Below are positions 1 to 9,035 of a DNA stretch of 64,000 nt, one piece after another (position 1 is the stretch's first letter; every line of letters starts with the position of its first letter). The stretch lies in the NCBI RefSeq assembly GCF_041429795.1, contig NZ_CP163424.1, forward strand, positions 1,180,001 to 1,244,000, read 5' to 3'. The position numbers were made by a program, and so were the translations under genes. The DNA is from Algimonas porphyrae (GTDB taxonomy: Bacteria > Pseudomonadota > Alphaproteobacteria > Caulobacterales > Maricaulaceae). The notes beneath the pieces are model-generated. The model had not been told where the DNA came from. It saw only the letters and a program-made list of their open reading frames with translations, and made no database searches.

Positions 1-686
1 GCCGTGAAGGCTGGACGGTGAATACGAAGCGGGTGGCACGCATCTGGCGACGTGAAGGGCTTAAAGTTCCACAGAAACAGCCTAAGCGTGGGCGTTTATG
101 GTTTAACGATGGCTCCTGTATCCGGCTCAGGCCTCAGTACAAGGACCATGTCTGGTCGTACGACTTCGTCGCGGATCGGACCCACGATGGCACAGCCTTC
201 CGGATGCTAACCGTAATCGACGAGCACACGCGAGAATGCCTCGCGATCCACGTTCAGCGCAGTCTGAAGCACGACGACGTTCTGGCTGTGCTGACTGATC
301 TGTTCACTCAGAGGGGTCCACCGGGACACATCCGATCCGACAATGGCAGTGAGTTCACGGCTCAGGCTGTCAGAGACTGGTTGGGCCGTATAGGCGTGAA
401 GACACTCTACATTGAACCCGGGTCACCCTGGGAAAACGGATATAATGAAAGCTTCAATGGGAAGCTGAGAGATGAACTCCTGAACGGAGAAATCTTCTAC
501 AGCCTGAAGGAGGCACAGATCCTGATCGAACGCTGGCGGCAGCACTACAACACCGTCAGACCACACAGCTCGCTGGGCTATCAACCACCGGCGCCGAAAA
601 CAGTCTTGCCTCGCCCTGTTGGGCTCCCCTACACTGCGTTCCGGTCCGCCCAACAGGGCGACCATAACCGCCAAGCTCTAACTTAG
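1..686 (+). CDS. IS3-family transposase OrfB (5' end outside window)
   Basis: This is the catalytic subunit of an IS3-family transposase, cut at its 5' end by the window edge. The visible part holds the whole DDE core: Asp in SYDFVADRT, Asp in RSDNGSEF and Glu in NESFNGKL, followed by the [13 protein letters not shown] signature typical of rve-type integrase cores. It matches residues of the complete OrfB at 15123-15995 exactly. The reading frame is open from base 1, so the ATG at 18 is internal and not the true start. In the complete copy OrfB is expected to be made by a -1 frameshift from OrfA. Confidence 0.9.
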   Translation, partial: REGWTVNTKRVARIWRREGLKVPQKQPKRGRLWFNDGSCIRLRPQYKDHVWSYDFVADRTHDGTAFRMLTVIDEHTRECLAIHVQRSLKHDDVLAVLTDLFTQRGPPGHIRSDNGSEFTAQAVRDWLGRIGVKTLYIEPGSPWENGYNESFNGKLRDELLNGEIFYSLKEAQILIERWRQHYNTVRPHSSLGYQPPAPKTVLPRPVGLPYTAFRSAQQGDHNRQALT

Positions 687-710
687 CGGGTGGATCACCT
701 ACAGGGGTCA
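1..710 (+). mobile_element. IS3-family insertion sequence, right part (copy 1)
   Basis: This is the right-hand part of an IS3-family element; its left end lies outside the window. Every base from 1 agrees by eye with the complete copy at 14752-16019 (offset 15309). The right terminal repeat ends at 710; read inward on the minus strand it starts TGACCCC. The identity continues 9 bases past this end, to 719. The element is inserted just upstream of a serine recombinase remnant. Confidence 0.9.
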
Positions 711-1318
711 GCTCAAGGCTATTCGATCTCCATGAGAAGCATGCCCATAGAGTTCAAGCAATCCTCTCCTCCGCAATGAGCCTTGCCGCAATAATCGAAA
801 ACGCTGCCGAAGCAGAGCAAAGTGAGATGTTGCGGTCGCTCCTTGAGAAAGTCGTCATCGACAAGACGGGTCTGACACTTCAACTTAATAGATCGGTGCT
901 CGCTGAACACATCCCGATTTGCGTCGGTAATGAAGGGGTCGACTTCGGCGTCTGTTGTCTTTTTGAACCTATGACTATCCGCCGACGCGGTCAGGAGATG
1001 CAGTTGGTCATTGGTGCCGCAGAGCAGGCCGAGCCGTCTTTCAACAACGCACTCGTACGGCTCGTCGCAAGAGCGGCCTTGCTTAGAGAGCAGCTCGAGA
1101 CAGGTAACATCGAAAGCATCGGCGAGTTTGCCGGGGCGCACGGCATGCATCACGCAGATGCCAAGAAGCTCGTACCCTTGGGCTATCTCGCGCCGAGGAT
1201 CGTTGAGGACATCCTCGAAGGTCGTCAGCCAGTCGAGCTGACGGCCAGAGCCTTGCACCGAATGACAGATCTACCGCTCTGCTGGGAGCAGCAGCGCGCG
1301 CGTCTCGGCTTCGCCTAA
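711..1318 (+). pseudogene. Serine recombinase C-terminal remnant (copy 1)
   Basis: This is the tail of a large serine recombinase (resolvase/invertase superfamily, phage-integrase-like) whose catalytic N-terminus has been lost to the IS3 insertion. The reading frame is open from the IS junction, and the first ATG is at 776. Recognisable tail features are the IRRRGQEMQLVIG strand, the LVRLVARAALLREQLETG helix, and the helix-turn-helix-like segment ending KLVPLGYLAP followed by VEDILEGRQP. No resolvase domain with its catalytic Ser is present. A second, diverged remnant of the same family lies at 16020-16413. It is probably inactive and marks the island as a formerly mobile element. Confidence 0.75.
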
Positions 1319-1889
1319 GAACTATTCACTCAGCATCTTCTGTCGGCACCAAGCGGGCTCGGAAAAGAGCCTGAGAGACGGGCGGTAGAATTAGGCTAGT
1401 TTCGTTGGAAAAGCGCGTCTCGGCGAGACTTGGATAGGTCTCTCACGCGACTAACCCGCGGAAACTACGGACTTGTTTCAGCCCTCTGGAGATCAGGACG
1501 TTCGCCTGAGAGAGGACTGGTGGTGGACGCAGTCACTGATCAACCAGTCTCACAACGAATTCCCTGATTTACAGGGAAAATACAGGGAATTTTTGAAGTT
1601 CTGTGCTTTTCAACGTGACCAGTAAGGGCGGTAAAGCCAGCTATAAGTGGGTTTCAGAGGAGAATTCGCTACGAAGGCTAACAGGGTATCTTGGAGTAAG
1701 AACATGGAAAATTGTTTCGGGATCAAGGAAACGAATTCTGATTAGAAGTCCGGATTTGGCCCATTCCAGACTTTTAGCTAATCTGACGAATACTTGCGTC
1801 TAAGGGAACCAATCTTCGTTCTTCCGAATTAACACTCTAGCTCCGATCATCCACCTGACCCCTATGGCTTCTGATAAAGACCAACAAAA
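1319..1889. other. Gene-free stretch with attachment-site-like sequence
   Basis: I find no convincing gene in these 571 bases. They contain the 73-bp att-like sequence at 1451-1523. After it comes a motif around 1563-1590 in which TACAGGGAA occurs twice. The second half looks richer in A and T than the flanking genes. A 66-codon open frame at 1603-1803 has no ribosome-binding site or recognisable features and is probably not coding. Confidence 0.6.
1451..1523. other. Attachment-site-like sequence, copy 1
   Basis: These 73 bases align without gaps to 16517-16589, next to the 3' end of tRNA-Ala. About 53 of 73 positions agree by hand count, and the last 17 bases, ending GAGAGGACTGGTGG, are nearly all identical. 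Both copies lie downstream of a serine recombinase remnant. Here the homology stops where the tRNA body would begin. I infer an attachment site or a former integration junction of a related element. Confidence 0.5.
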
Positions 1890-2599
1890 TCATTCCTTGC
1901 TAAAGACCGGACTGATTGGGCAGAAGATAGACGTCCCAAGGAAATCTGCGCCGTCTCGAAAAGTGATTCGCGTGATGAGCTCATTGGCTTGCTGATCGCC
2001 TGAGAAGGTCAGATCATCATCATGTGGCAAGGCAAACCGACCAAACAGGCCTAGGTCGGATATGCCAACGAGGCCGGCAACCAGACCCACTGCAGAAATC
2101 TCGAAAATGCAAAACCCTTCGAGTCCCAGATCACGGGGCACGCCAACTACGATGTGATTAGACGATGTTCCGATCAGCGTCATCGTGCCACCCAGAATGG
2201 CAATGTAGGAGAGCGTAATGAGCAAGCGTTTTCGGGCGATGCCCAGTTCTGCAGCAATGGCGGCAATGACCGGAATGAGGACAATCACGATCGGTGTATT
2301 ATTCAGGAACGCCGATTCGATGAAAGCGCCACTCAGCAAGAGGGATATGGCAAGCCGTGGCCTTGTGTCAGAGAGGTTCAGCAGGCGCGTGGCGAGACTT
2401 TCGAGTGCGCTGGTCCAAACATGGCACCAGACAGAACAAACATGGCCGCAATCGTGAGCGGAGCTTCATTGCTGAAGGCTGACAGCGCTTCATCGACCGA
2501 GATGAAACCGAACAGCAAGAAGAGGGCGGCCCCGTTCGCCGCTATGACGGCGGGCGCGTGTCGCGCGCGAGCGAACTCGACAAAGATGAGTGCGAACAA
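1890..2599 (-). pseudogene. SLC13/DASS-type permease, frameshifted and truncated
   Basis: This is the remains of a divalent anion:sodium symporter family (SLC13/ArsB-NhaD-like) membrane transporter. Two frames must be joined. One (2599 down to about 2400) encodes the N-terminal helices ending MFVLSGAMFGPA. The other (about 2400 to 1890) continues LESLATRLLNLS and carries the family signatures AFLNNTPIVIVLIPVI and GGTMTLIGTSSN. One frameshift near 2395-2405 separates them. Full-length relatives have about 590 residues; only about 235 remain, and the TrkA-C and second transmembrane halves are missing. It is a decayed island passenger; the substrate cannot be told. Confidence 0.7.
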
Positions 2600-2764
2600 G
2601 GCTAGGGATATGAGGCCTGGTGATCGATAATGAACTGAGTTACAAATAAAGGCTTAGCACGATTTACCGTTACGATGCGGTTTTTACCTATTTTCAGAGG
2701 ATATGTTCTGGACGAAGATACTTTATGACTTCAGTGCCGAAATTGTGCGTTGAGGGAGAGTGCC

Positions 2765-4696
2765 GTGGACTGGGAGGGCTATACACCGCTGCCTGTTCGA
2801 GAATTGCTTATGGCCACGCTTGATGAGCATCCTGACAACCGGATGGCTTATCTAAAAGCTCATGCCTCAACAGAGATTGAATTCAACGAAACCGTGCGTC
2901 TTCTTCGGGCGCTTGATGCGAGACCGGACTTTCTGGAGGCTTTGCCCAACTCTACGTTCGAGGAAGGAAGCTTTGCGCCCGGCACGGTAATCGGGAACTG
3001 GAATGTGCGACGACACCTTGGACGCGGGGGCATGGGTGATGTCTATCTGGTCAACCGCGTATCTGCGGAATTCTCTCAGTTCGCAGCGCTGAAGATTGCC
3101 CACTCCGCCGTGTCAGACAGACCGCAAAGATTTGAAACCGAAAGACATATTCTCGCCAGTCTTGAACATGCCGGAATTGCCAGGATCATTGACGGCGGGA
3201 CAGGTCCGGACGTCAGACCCTATCTCGTCATGGAATGGGTCGATGGAGAGAGGCTCACGGAATATGTCTGCAGCCACGAGATGGATATGTCGCAGCGGCT
3301 GCAGCTTTTCGCGCAGATTTGTGACGCCGTGTCCTATGCGCATAGCAAATTCGTATTGCACCGCGATATCAAGCCGTCCAACATTCTCGTGACACGGAAT
3401 GGGCAGGTGAAACTCGTCGATTTCGGAGTTTCCAGTCTGTTGGACTCACCGGATACAGACGGCAAACACCCTCTGACGCGCCGATATTGTGCGCCGGAAC
3501 AACTTTCGGGCGAACCGCTCTCAACTGCAGCCGATGTTTTTGCCTTGGGGGGTGTCCTGATGGATCTTGCGACGATCCGTCAAAGCGAAAATCATGCAAG
3601 GTCGGATCACGGGATGGAGGATTTGTCGCTGCATTTTCATGGTGACCTGTCGATCGTGATCGAAAAATGTCTCCGAGACACACCTTCGGATCGGTACCAG
3701 AGCGTGTCGGAGTTGAAGGCCGATATCGACCATGTCCTCCAAAACCGGCCGATCTCTGCACGTCCCGAATCGATCGTCTATACAGCGCGAAAATTCGTCG
3801 CTCGCAACACATTGGCGGCAGCTCTCGCCGGACTTTTCATCATAAGCTTGTTTCTGGGATTGCTGGGAACGAGCATTCAAATGAACCGTGCGATTGCTTC
3901 AGAACAGACGGCATTGGCGGCGCAGCTTGAACTGGAGTTCGAAGCGCGAACACTTCAGGGGTATGAATACGGACTTCAGGCTTTGTACGCGGCCATTGGT
4001 AAAGATGCAGAGCGGTTGGATCCTCAGATTATCGATGCGTCCATGATCCGACTGGCCGAAGATGCACGCAGCGATTTCGACGGGCGATCAATGGATGATG
4101 CATTCATGCTGTACAGTATGGGGCAGGTCATGATGTTCCGCTACAAGTTCGCGGAGGCCGCAAGATTTCTTGAACCGCTCCGATCGCTGTCGTTGGATAC
4201 GGAAATCTCCCGCACCCTATATTTCGAAGCGAATTCGGACCTGGCCTATTCATGGGTCGAGATCGGAAAGACCGACGCAGCGGAAAATCTCATTCGCGGT
4301 CTGCTCGAACAACGGGCGCTTCATCATGATGAGTATGACCTTAGCCATCTACAGGACGCCTACAGCCTCTCCACGATCACAGGACTTGAAGCGGATCAAG
4401 ATCAATTTCTCGAGATTGGGCGAGAGACCTTGAAATCATGGGAGATTGGCACTGCGGACACTGACGATATGGCTTGGCTTCATAACCAGATGGGGTCGGT
4501 CTACTTCGAACAGGGCAGAATCGATAGCGCCATAGAGTTCTTTTACCGCGTCGTTCGAACTCTATCGCCATCAGCCGATCCGGTCACTCAGCGACATAAC
4601 CACTGCAACAAACCTCGCCATCTTTCAGATATATTTCGCGCGGGATGGGGATGCCCCGCTCTCATATTTACCCGATTATCTGGGGCCATCGCTTGA
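2765..4696 (+). CDS. Membrane Ser/Thr protein kinase with TPR region (frameshifted)
   Basis: Hanks-type serine/threonine kinase. Seen in the protein: glycine loop GRGGMGDVY (about 85-93), ATP lysine in AALK (about 110), catalytic loop HRDIKPSN (about 199-206), DFG (about 219-221), APE (about 243-245), one membrane segment (about 350-368), then helical repeats resembling TPRs, presumably periplasmic. All catalytic residues are present. I prefer the GTG at 2765, which follows AGGGAGAG; a TTG at 2750 is also possible. Near 4590 one extra base shifts the frame, so the last roughly 35 residues are missense and the TPR continuation is at 4599-5159. The gene converges on an ECF sigma factor gene, a pairing known for kinase-linked ECF groups (for example ECF43). 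The kinase probably phosphorylates that factor. Confidence 0.85.
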   Translation: MDWEGYTPLPVRELLMATLDEHPDNRMAYLKAHASTEIEFNETVRLLRALDARPDFLEALPNSTFEEGSFAPGTVIGNWNVRRHLGRGGMGDVYLVNRVSAEFSQFAALKIAHSAVSDRPQRFETERHILASLEHAGIARIIDGGTGPDVRPYLVMEWVDGERLTEYVCSHEMDMSQRLQLFAQICDAVSYAHSKFVLHRDIKPSNILVTRNGQVKLVDFGVSSLLDSPDTDGKHPLTRRYCAPEQLSGEPLSTAADVFALGGVLMDLATIRQSENHARSDHGMEDLSLHFHGDLSIVIEKCLRDTPSDRYQSVSELKADIDHVLQNRPISARPESIVYTARKFVARNTLAAALAGLFIISLFLGLLGTSIQMNRAIASEQTALAAQLELEFEARTLQGYEYGLQALYAAIGKDAERLDPQIIDASMIRLAEDARSDFDGRSMDDAFMLYSMGQVMMFRYKFAEAARFLEPLRSLSLDTEISRTLYFEANSDLAYSWVEIGKTDAAENLIRGLLEQRALHHDEYDLSHLQDAYSLSTITGLEADQDQFLEIGRETLKSWEIGTADTDDMAWLHNQMGSVYFEQGRIDSAIEFFYRVVRTLSPSADPVTQRHNHCNKPRHLSDIFRAGWGCPALIFTRLSGAIA

Positions 4697-5159
4697 AGAT
4701 TTGGGGGCACCAGATGTCTATGCCTTCATTCAGGGTCTCATTGCCGAGGCGGCTCTTTTGAACTCGGACTGGGATCTGGCTATCCGGGCAACCGAGGATG
4801 CGATCCCCCATCTTCGCGGTAATCGCAGTTTCCGGGATGGTTGGTATTATAATCTGGTTCTCATGAAGGTCCGAGCCCTTGTCCAGCTCGGCCATATCGA
4901 AAAGGCGCGCCTGCTGCTCGATCCGGCGTTGGAAGATTTCGACCAGGAGGCCGACAGCAATGGCTGGGGAATGCGGGCCTGTTCGATGCAGGTCGTCGAC
5001 GGCTATGTCAGTATTCATGAACGCCGTGATCCGCGAAGCGAGGCCATGTTCGAGGCGGGAGTCAACGCGTGCAGGTCAGCGTCCGAGAAGGGGTGGGACA
5101 ACGAAAAGGTGATGCCTCGCTGGATCGAGGCGTTGCGATCGGAGCTTCGAGCGATTTAG
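4599..5159 (+). pseudogene. C-terminal TPR part of the kinase, out of frame
   Basis: This segment continues the kinase's repeat region in the +1 frame. Joining VVRTLSPSADPVTQ (upstream frame) to DITTATNLAIFQIYFARDG (this frame) by dropping one base near 4590 restores a continuous protein of about 800 residues. It has helical repeat character (for example EKARLLLDPALEDF) and no start codon of its own with a ribosome-binding site. It is either a genuine frameshift that truncates the sensor region or a sequence error. Its stop overlaps the stop of the convergent sigma gene by 4 bases (5156-5159). Confidence 0.65.
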
Positions 5160-5713
5160 TCCTGTGCGGTCATTTCTGCCGCCAGCCAGGCTTTGGCGAA
5201 CAGCCAGTCACGGCGCACGGTTCGCGTTGTCACGCCCAATATCTCGGCCGTTTCATCCTCGGTGAATCCGCCGAAATAGCGCATCGTGACGACGTCGGCG
5301 AAGCGGTCCTTGATATCGGCCAGTCGCTCCAGAAGATCGCCGATCTCGACAATCTCGGCCGGGTTTTCGCGATATTCCGGCAGAATGTCCGAAAGCTCGT
5401 CATAAGATGCATGAACGGCGCCGTCTCCTCGCTTTGCCGCGAGTTTCTGGCGCGCATGGTCGATGATCACATACCGCATGGCCCGGACCATCGTGCGCGT
5501 AAAATGCGCTTCGTCCGACCAATCGCCCTTTTCCCGGAGGCGCAACCAGCTTTCATGCAGAAGATCTGTCGTCAGAAGCGTCTGCCCAGCACGAAGCTGG
5601 CGCCGTTTGGCCCGCGCGAGGGTCTTGAGGGTTTCATAATGTTCGGAGACAAGCGCCGCCGTCTGAAGGCATATGCCTTCGGTCGATGTGGGGGCTGTGA
5701 TCGATAGCGTCAT
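5156..5713 (-). CDS. ECF sigma factor, kinase-associated type
   Basis: RNA polymerase sigma factor of the extracytoplasmic-function type, 185 residues. Region 2 spans about 20-95 (with HESWLRLREKG and HFTRTMVRAMRYVIIDHAR) and region 4 about 125-182 with the helix-turn-helix TEDETAEILGVTTRTVRRDW. It resembles the ECF proteins encoded next to Ser/Thr kinases, which lack an anti-sigma factor. In Vibrio parahaemolyticus EcfP/PknT the kinase phosphorylates a region 2 threonine to allow core polymerase binding. Here Thr72 and Thr74 lie in region 2 and are candidates only. No anti-sigma gene is nearby. The gene diverges from the operon at 5834-13887, its likely target, and converges with the kinase gene. 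Confidence 0.88.
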   Translation of the reverse strand: MTLSITAPTSTEGICLQTAALVSEHYETLKTLARAKRRQLRAGQTLLTTDLLHESWLRLREKGDWSDEAHFTRTMVRAMRYVIIDHARQKLAAKRGDGAVHASYDELSDILPEYRENPAEIVEIGDLLERLADIKDRFADVVTMRYFGGFTEDETAEILGVTTRTVRRDWLFAKAWLAAEMTAQD

Positions 5714-5833
5714 GATGGTCTCCGTCAGAATCTAAGCACACTTTCCCGCCGATGTAAAAAAACCCAGCGCCATATGTCCGGTTTCGCCGTCCCTTCGCGA
5801 TTTATGAGTTGAGATTGCAATTTGGAGAGACCC
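5714..5833. promoter_or_regulatory. Divergent promoter region, sigma gene and operon
   Basis: These 120 bases separate the starts of the sigma gene (minus) and the five-gene operon (plus), so both promoters should lie here. A run TGTAAAAAAACCC occurs at about 5752-5764. GGAG at 5823-5826 is the ribosome-binding site for the gene at 5834. I cannot assign a sigma-specific -35/-10 pair with confidence. Confidence 0.4.
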
Positions 5834-6517
5834 ATGACGTTAACCGTTCGCACAGCCGGCATCGCCCTGACGGCGGCACTCTTTGCCACGATTGGATCCT
5901 CTGCCACGGCACAGGATGCGAAAGCCCCAAAAACGGATACGACAACCGAGCAATCGCAAGCGGTTGATATCGGAACAGTCATGCGGACTTTGGAAACCTC
6001 ACCGGATTTCCCGACATTCCGGTCCGACCTGCTGAAGGCGGCCGAGGACTCCGAGCCGACCGCATTCCCGGGCGACCTGTTCGCACCCGATGACGCAGGA
6101 ACGGATCGACCGACGGCGTTTCCCGGTGATCTGTTCGGTCACGACGAAGAGGGGCCGGATGGGCCGCTCGCATTCCCGGGCGATCTGTTCAGCGTCTCCG
6201 AAACCCTTCGGATTCAAACCGAATATCTGCTGGAACGCGCAAAGGCTGGCAAATCGCAACGGGCCGTGCATGATATGACAAGCCAGTATCGTGAAGATGT
6301 CGCCATGCTGGGCGAAAGGATCGCACAGGCCGCTGCTGTCACGAAGGATAAGAATCCGAAACAGGCGAAAGTCTATACCGATGCGGCACGGACATTGCGG
6401 TCCAGTCTTTTCACATCCGTTGAGCGCAATGATCTCGAAGCGACGGTGACGTGGCTGGAATCCGTCCAGCAGGTTCACGATACGCTGTCGGCGCTGGACA
6501 AAAAGACGGCACGATAG
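5834..6517 (+). CDS. Secreted protein with three AFPGDLF repeats
   Basis: Unknown function, 227 residues. The start is the ATG at 5834 after GGAG. A signal peptide ends about residue 26 (SSATAQ). Residues 76-119 contain three copies of (T/L)AFPGDLF, starting exactly 18 residues apart (76, 94, 112) with acidic linkers such as APDDAGTD and GHDEEGPDG. A weaker fourth copy may precede them (FPTFRSDLL, about 59-67). The rest, about 125-227, is predicted helical and possibly coiled coil. First gene of the operon after the divergent sigma gene; the next gene starts 5 bases after its stop. The repeat could be a processing, ion-binding or docking motif; I do not recognise it from any family. Confidence 0.8.
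   Translation: MTLTVRTAGIALTAALFATIGSSATAQDAKAPKTDTTTEQSQAVDIGTVMRTLETSPDFPTFRSDLLKAAEDSEPTAFPGDLFAPDDAGTDRPTAFPGDLFGHDEEGPDGPLAFPGDLFSVSETLRIQTEYLLERAKAGKSQRAVHDMTSQYREDVAMLGERIAQAAAVTKDKNPKQAKVYTDAARTLRSSLFTSVERNDLEATVTWLESVQQVHDTLSALDKKTAR
6059..6190 (+). repeat. 54-bp tandem coding repeat
   Basis: Two full 54-base units (6059-6112, 6113-6166) and a partial third (6167-6190) encode the AFPGDLF repeat. Synonymous differences occur between units (for example GACCTGTTC against GATCTGTTC) while the motif residues are unchanged, which suggests that the peptide sequence is under selection. Confidence 0.75.
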
Positions 6518-6522
6518 ACACC

Positions 6523-9015
6523 GTGAAACCGTCAAGGGGGGTCATCCGGTCCGCCGCGATCTGGGGTGTCCTTATCGCGCCGTTTCTGGCCGTGCCCGCA
6601 TCGGCTGAGACGCTGGGCGACTATAGGCCGGACGTTATGTGTTCGGTTGATTTTCAGGAGAGCGATTCTGGGCCGACTTACTGCACGCGCGACGGTGCCG
6701 CGCGGAAGCGGATCTTGGAGGCTGCAGAGCATGCTCGTGACATCTGGTTGATCGTCAGATCCCCGAAGGCACGCCTCTCTTTGCTGGCGGTTTCGGGTCG
6801 CTATCAGATATCGCCATTGTCCAGCGACGAAATCAGGGCGCTTCCAATGGGCGCGAAATGGCGTCAGCAGCGATCCGAAACGCCTGTTTTCATCGATCCG
6901 GTCTCAGGGGCGATCCACATCGATGCATCTGCCATGCCGCATGACTTGGCTTCACCGGACCAGAGCCTGGACATCGGTCTGGAGCGCAATTTGGGGCTGG
7001 CCCTAATGCGGGGCTATCCGTCGCTGGGAGAAGCGCTCTCCAGCCCGGGCAGGAACGATCTGATCGTCACACAGATGGAAGCGATCGCCTCTTTTCCGAG
7101 TCTGGTGACTGCATCGCCTGACGACATCCCGTCGGGCATTGCAGTGAGTTGTGATTTCACACAGCCGCTTTTCGATACGGGTCCAGGGTGGGCCAATGCC
7201 GAGTTCTGGAAGCAGGCCTTCGAAGCCAGCCGCACGCAAGCTGCACTGAAATCGAAAGATTACTTCACGGCGATCTTCACAGCGTTGGGGGCCGCCGCAG
7301 ATGAAGGCCGTGCGCAGCCCACTCAGTTGTTCGAGATGATGGATATCGTCTTCAGGGATGATCTCGGCTGGGCCCGATTCGACGGCGACGGCTTCGGGCG
7401 AGCCTATGCGACCGCAATGGCGGCCCATCAGCTCGATGAAGAGACCTTCATGTCGGATTCCGAAGATGTGACCCTCAAGGCAGAGGCCCATCTGGCGAAG
7501 GAGGTCGGGGTCTCTGCCTTGGATCCGCTGACGTCCAAGTTTCTGGACCTCGAAATAGCAGGCTCGAAACTGCGCGAGACCGAACTGGCGATCACCATTT
7601 GCGAGATCGCCGGAGCCGACTGTATCGCGACCGACAAGGTCCGACTGCTGTTCGAAGGGCAGGCGATCGATGCCCGCGCCGGTCTGCGTACCTACCCGTC
7701 CCGCAACGGTGATCTTGTTACCGTGACCGGCTCCAACCGCATCCAGATGACTTTGCCGAGCCGGCGTGCCAATTTCGGTGGAGACGACAAGCAGTTTTTC
7801 GGGCTGAAACTGGGTGTCTCCAATCTGACCCCAGACGATACGGTCGCGTACCGAATGACGATCAGTCTCGTCGTTCGAGAAGCCTCTTGCGAGTGGTCCG
7901 CCATGGCGGCGACGATGAACCCCTGGTGGCGCGGCGATCTTGACGGACCCGGATCATTGACACCGGACCTTCAGGATATGCCGGCGGATATTCGCATGGA
8001 GATATCACAGGGCCTACGTGACAGCTGGATCCTCACCCAGGACGATTACTGGACGGAGATCGGTCTGGATGAACAGGTCTTTCGCGACGGTATGAACGAG
8101 CATGAGTTGCGTCTTCATGTCCCCGATGACTGGGATGTGACCACCGTGCCTCAAATCTGGCAGAACGCGCCAAAAAAGGGGGACCTCGCGCGATACTTCT
8201 CACGGCTCATGCCATCGGCTGCCGAAGCGACACTGTCAGGGTCCGTAACGGATAGCGGCACGGTCTGTGTCAGTCCGGTTGCCACGTCGGCCCTCATGGA
8301 CATGTCAGTGCTTTCGGAGGCGGCGCCAGACGAGATGCTCAGACAGATGGCTCTGCCGGAGGAGTTGCTGAACGAGTTCGATGACGGGATGGACGAATTC
8401 GAGGGCATGGCGGCCATCCTGAGAAATATGGCCACGGATGACGGTCATCCCCAGAACAATCCCAACGCGACGCTGATACTTCAGATTTTCAGCCCCAATC
8501 TTTTTACGCAGCAAATGGGATTAATACCGAGCGGAGCCATGGTACCGCTTAGTCATTCCGGGTTCGATGGCTGGCGGAAGAATGCAGGCTTCAACATCTA
8601 TGTTCGAATTCCCGATGTGGCACCGCAAGATTTCATTTCAGGTCAGTTTCCGATCGAGGGGCTTGTTCTTCCTGCAATCGGTGACGAGGATATCGAGCCC
8701 TCTGACTATCCGCCCTTTTACATGTGGGGGGAGGCCTCCGGCGACGATATAAAGTTCGAGGACTACATCGCGCCGAAACTGACCGGGACGATCACGATCT
8801 CGAAGCGGGTTGAAGGCGCGGCAATCGCGTCGCTTGAAATGAGCGGAAACACCTATCGTCGTGACGGACATGACACATCCGGGACGGGTCCGGATGTGAC
8901 GTCTGTGGGGACTACCACAATCAAAATAGACCGGATGTTCCTGCTCGGCCTGAGCGAGGGCGAGCCCTTGCCCGTCCTCAACATGTTCGACCTGACAACG
9001 GCCCGCCTTCAATGA
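6523..9015 (+). CDS. Large secreted protein of unknown function
   Basis: An 830-residue exported protein that I do not recognise. The start is taken as the GTG at 6523, which gives a clean signal peptide (hydrophobic core WGVLIAPFLAV, cleavage after PASA, about residue 28). The mature protein is rich in acidic residues and has scattered cysteines (for example VMCSVDF, TYCTRDG, ICEIAGADC) that may form disulfides, consistent with a periplasmic or surface location. There are no further membrane helices. Its stop overlaps an ATG at 9012, and the next gene's better start is 9036, so translation is probably coupled. Second gene of the five-gene operon; its role is presumably structural or binding. 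Confidence 0.75.
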   Translation: MKPSRGVIRSAAIWGVLIAPFLAVPASAETLGDYRPDVMCSVDFQESDSGPTYCTRDGAARKRILEAAEHARDIWLIVRSPKARLSLLAVSGRYQISPLSSDEIRALPMGAKWRQQRSETPVFIDPVSGAIHIDASAMPHDLASPDQSLDIGLERNLGLALMRGYPSLGEALSSPGRNDLIVTQMEAIASFPSLVTASPDDIPSGIAVSCDFTQPLFDTGPGWANAEFWKQAFEASRTQAALKSKDYFTAIFTALGAAADEGRAQPTQLFEMMDIVFRDDLGWARFDGDGFGRAYATAMAAHQLDEETFMSDSEDVTLKAEAHLAKEVGVSALDPLTSKFLDLEIAGSKLRETELAITICEIAGADCIATDKVRLLFEGQAIDARAGLRTYPSRNGDLVTVTGSNRIQMTLPSRRANFGGDDKQFFGLKLGVSNLTPDDTVAYRMTISLVVREASCEWSAMAATMNPWWRGDLDGPGSLTPDLQDMPADIRMEISQGLRDSWILTQDDYWTEIGLDEQVFRDGMNEHELRLHVPDDWDVTTVPQIWQNAPKKGDLARYFSRLMPSAAEATLSGSVTDSGTVCVSPVATSALMDMSVLSEAAPDEMLRQMALPEELLNEFDDGMDEFEGMAAILRNMATDDGHPQNNPNATLILQIFSPNLFTQQMGLIPSGAMVPLSHSGFDGWRKNAGFNIYVRIPDVAPQDFISGQFPIEGLVLPAIGDEDIEPSDYPPFYMWGEASGDDIKFEDYIAPKLTGTITISKRVEGAAIASLEMSGNTYRRDGHDTSGTGPDVTSVGTTTIKIDRMFLLGLSEGEPLPVLNMFDLTTARLQ

Positions 9016-9035
9016 GTTTGACCGGAGACACTTCA

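Larger units (their letters stand above)
1..719 (+). repeat. Direct repeat of 15310-16028
   Basis: Bases 1-719 are the same as 15310-16028. The repeat covers most of OrfB, the right terminal repeat and 9 flanking bases (GCTCAAGGC). The two sequences diverge at 720 and 16029. The repeats are in direct orientation 15309 bp apart, so homologous recombination between them would excise everything between, including the kinase/sigma module. Confidence 0.93.

Noticed and set aside
1603-1803. 66-codon open frame between the att-like sequence and the transporter remnant
   Set aside because: No ribosome-binding site, no recognisable domain, and it lies in an AT-richer stretch where chance open frames are common.
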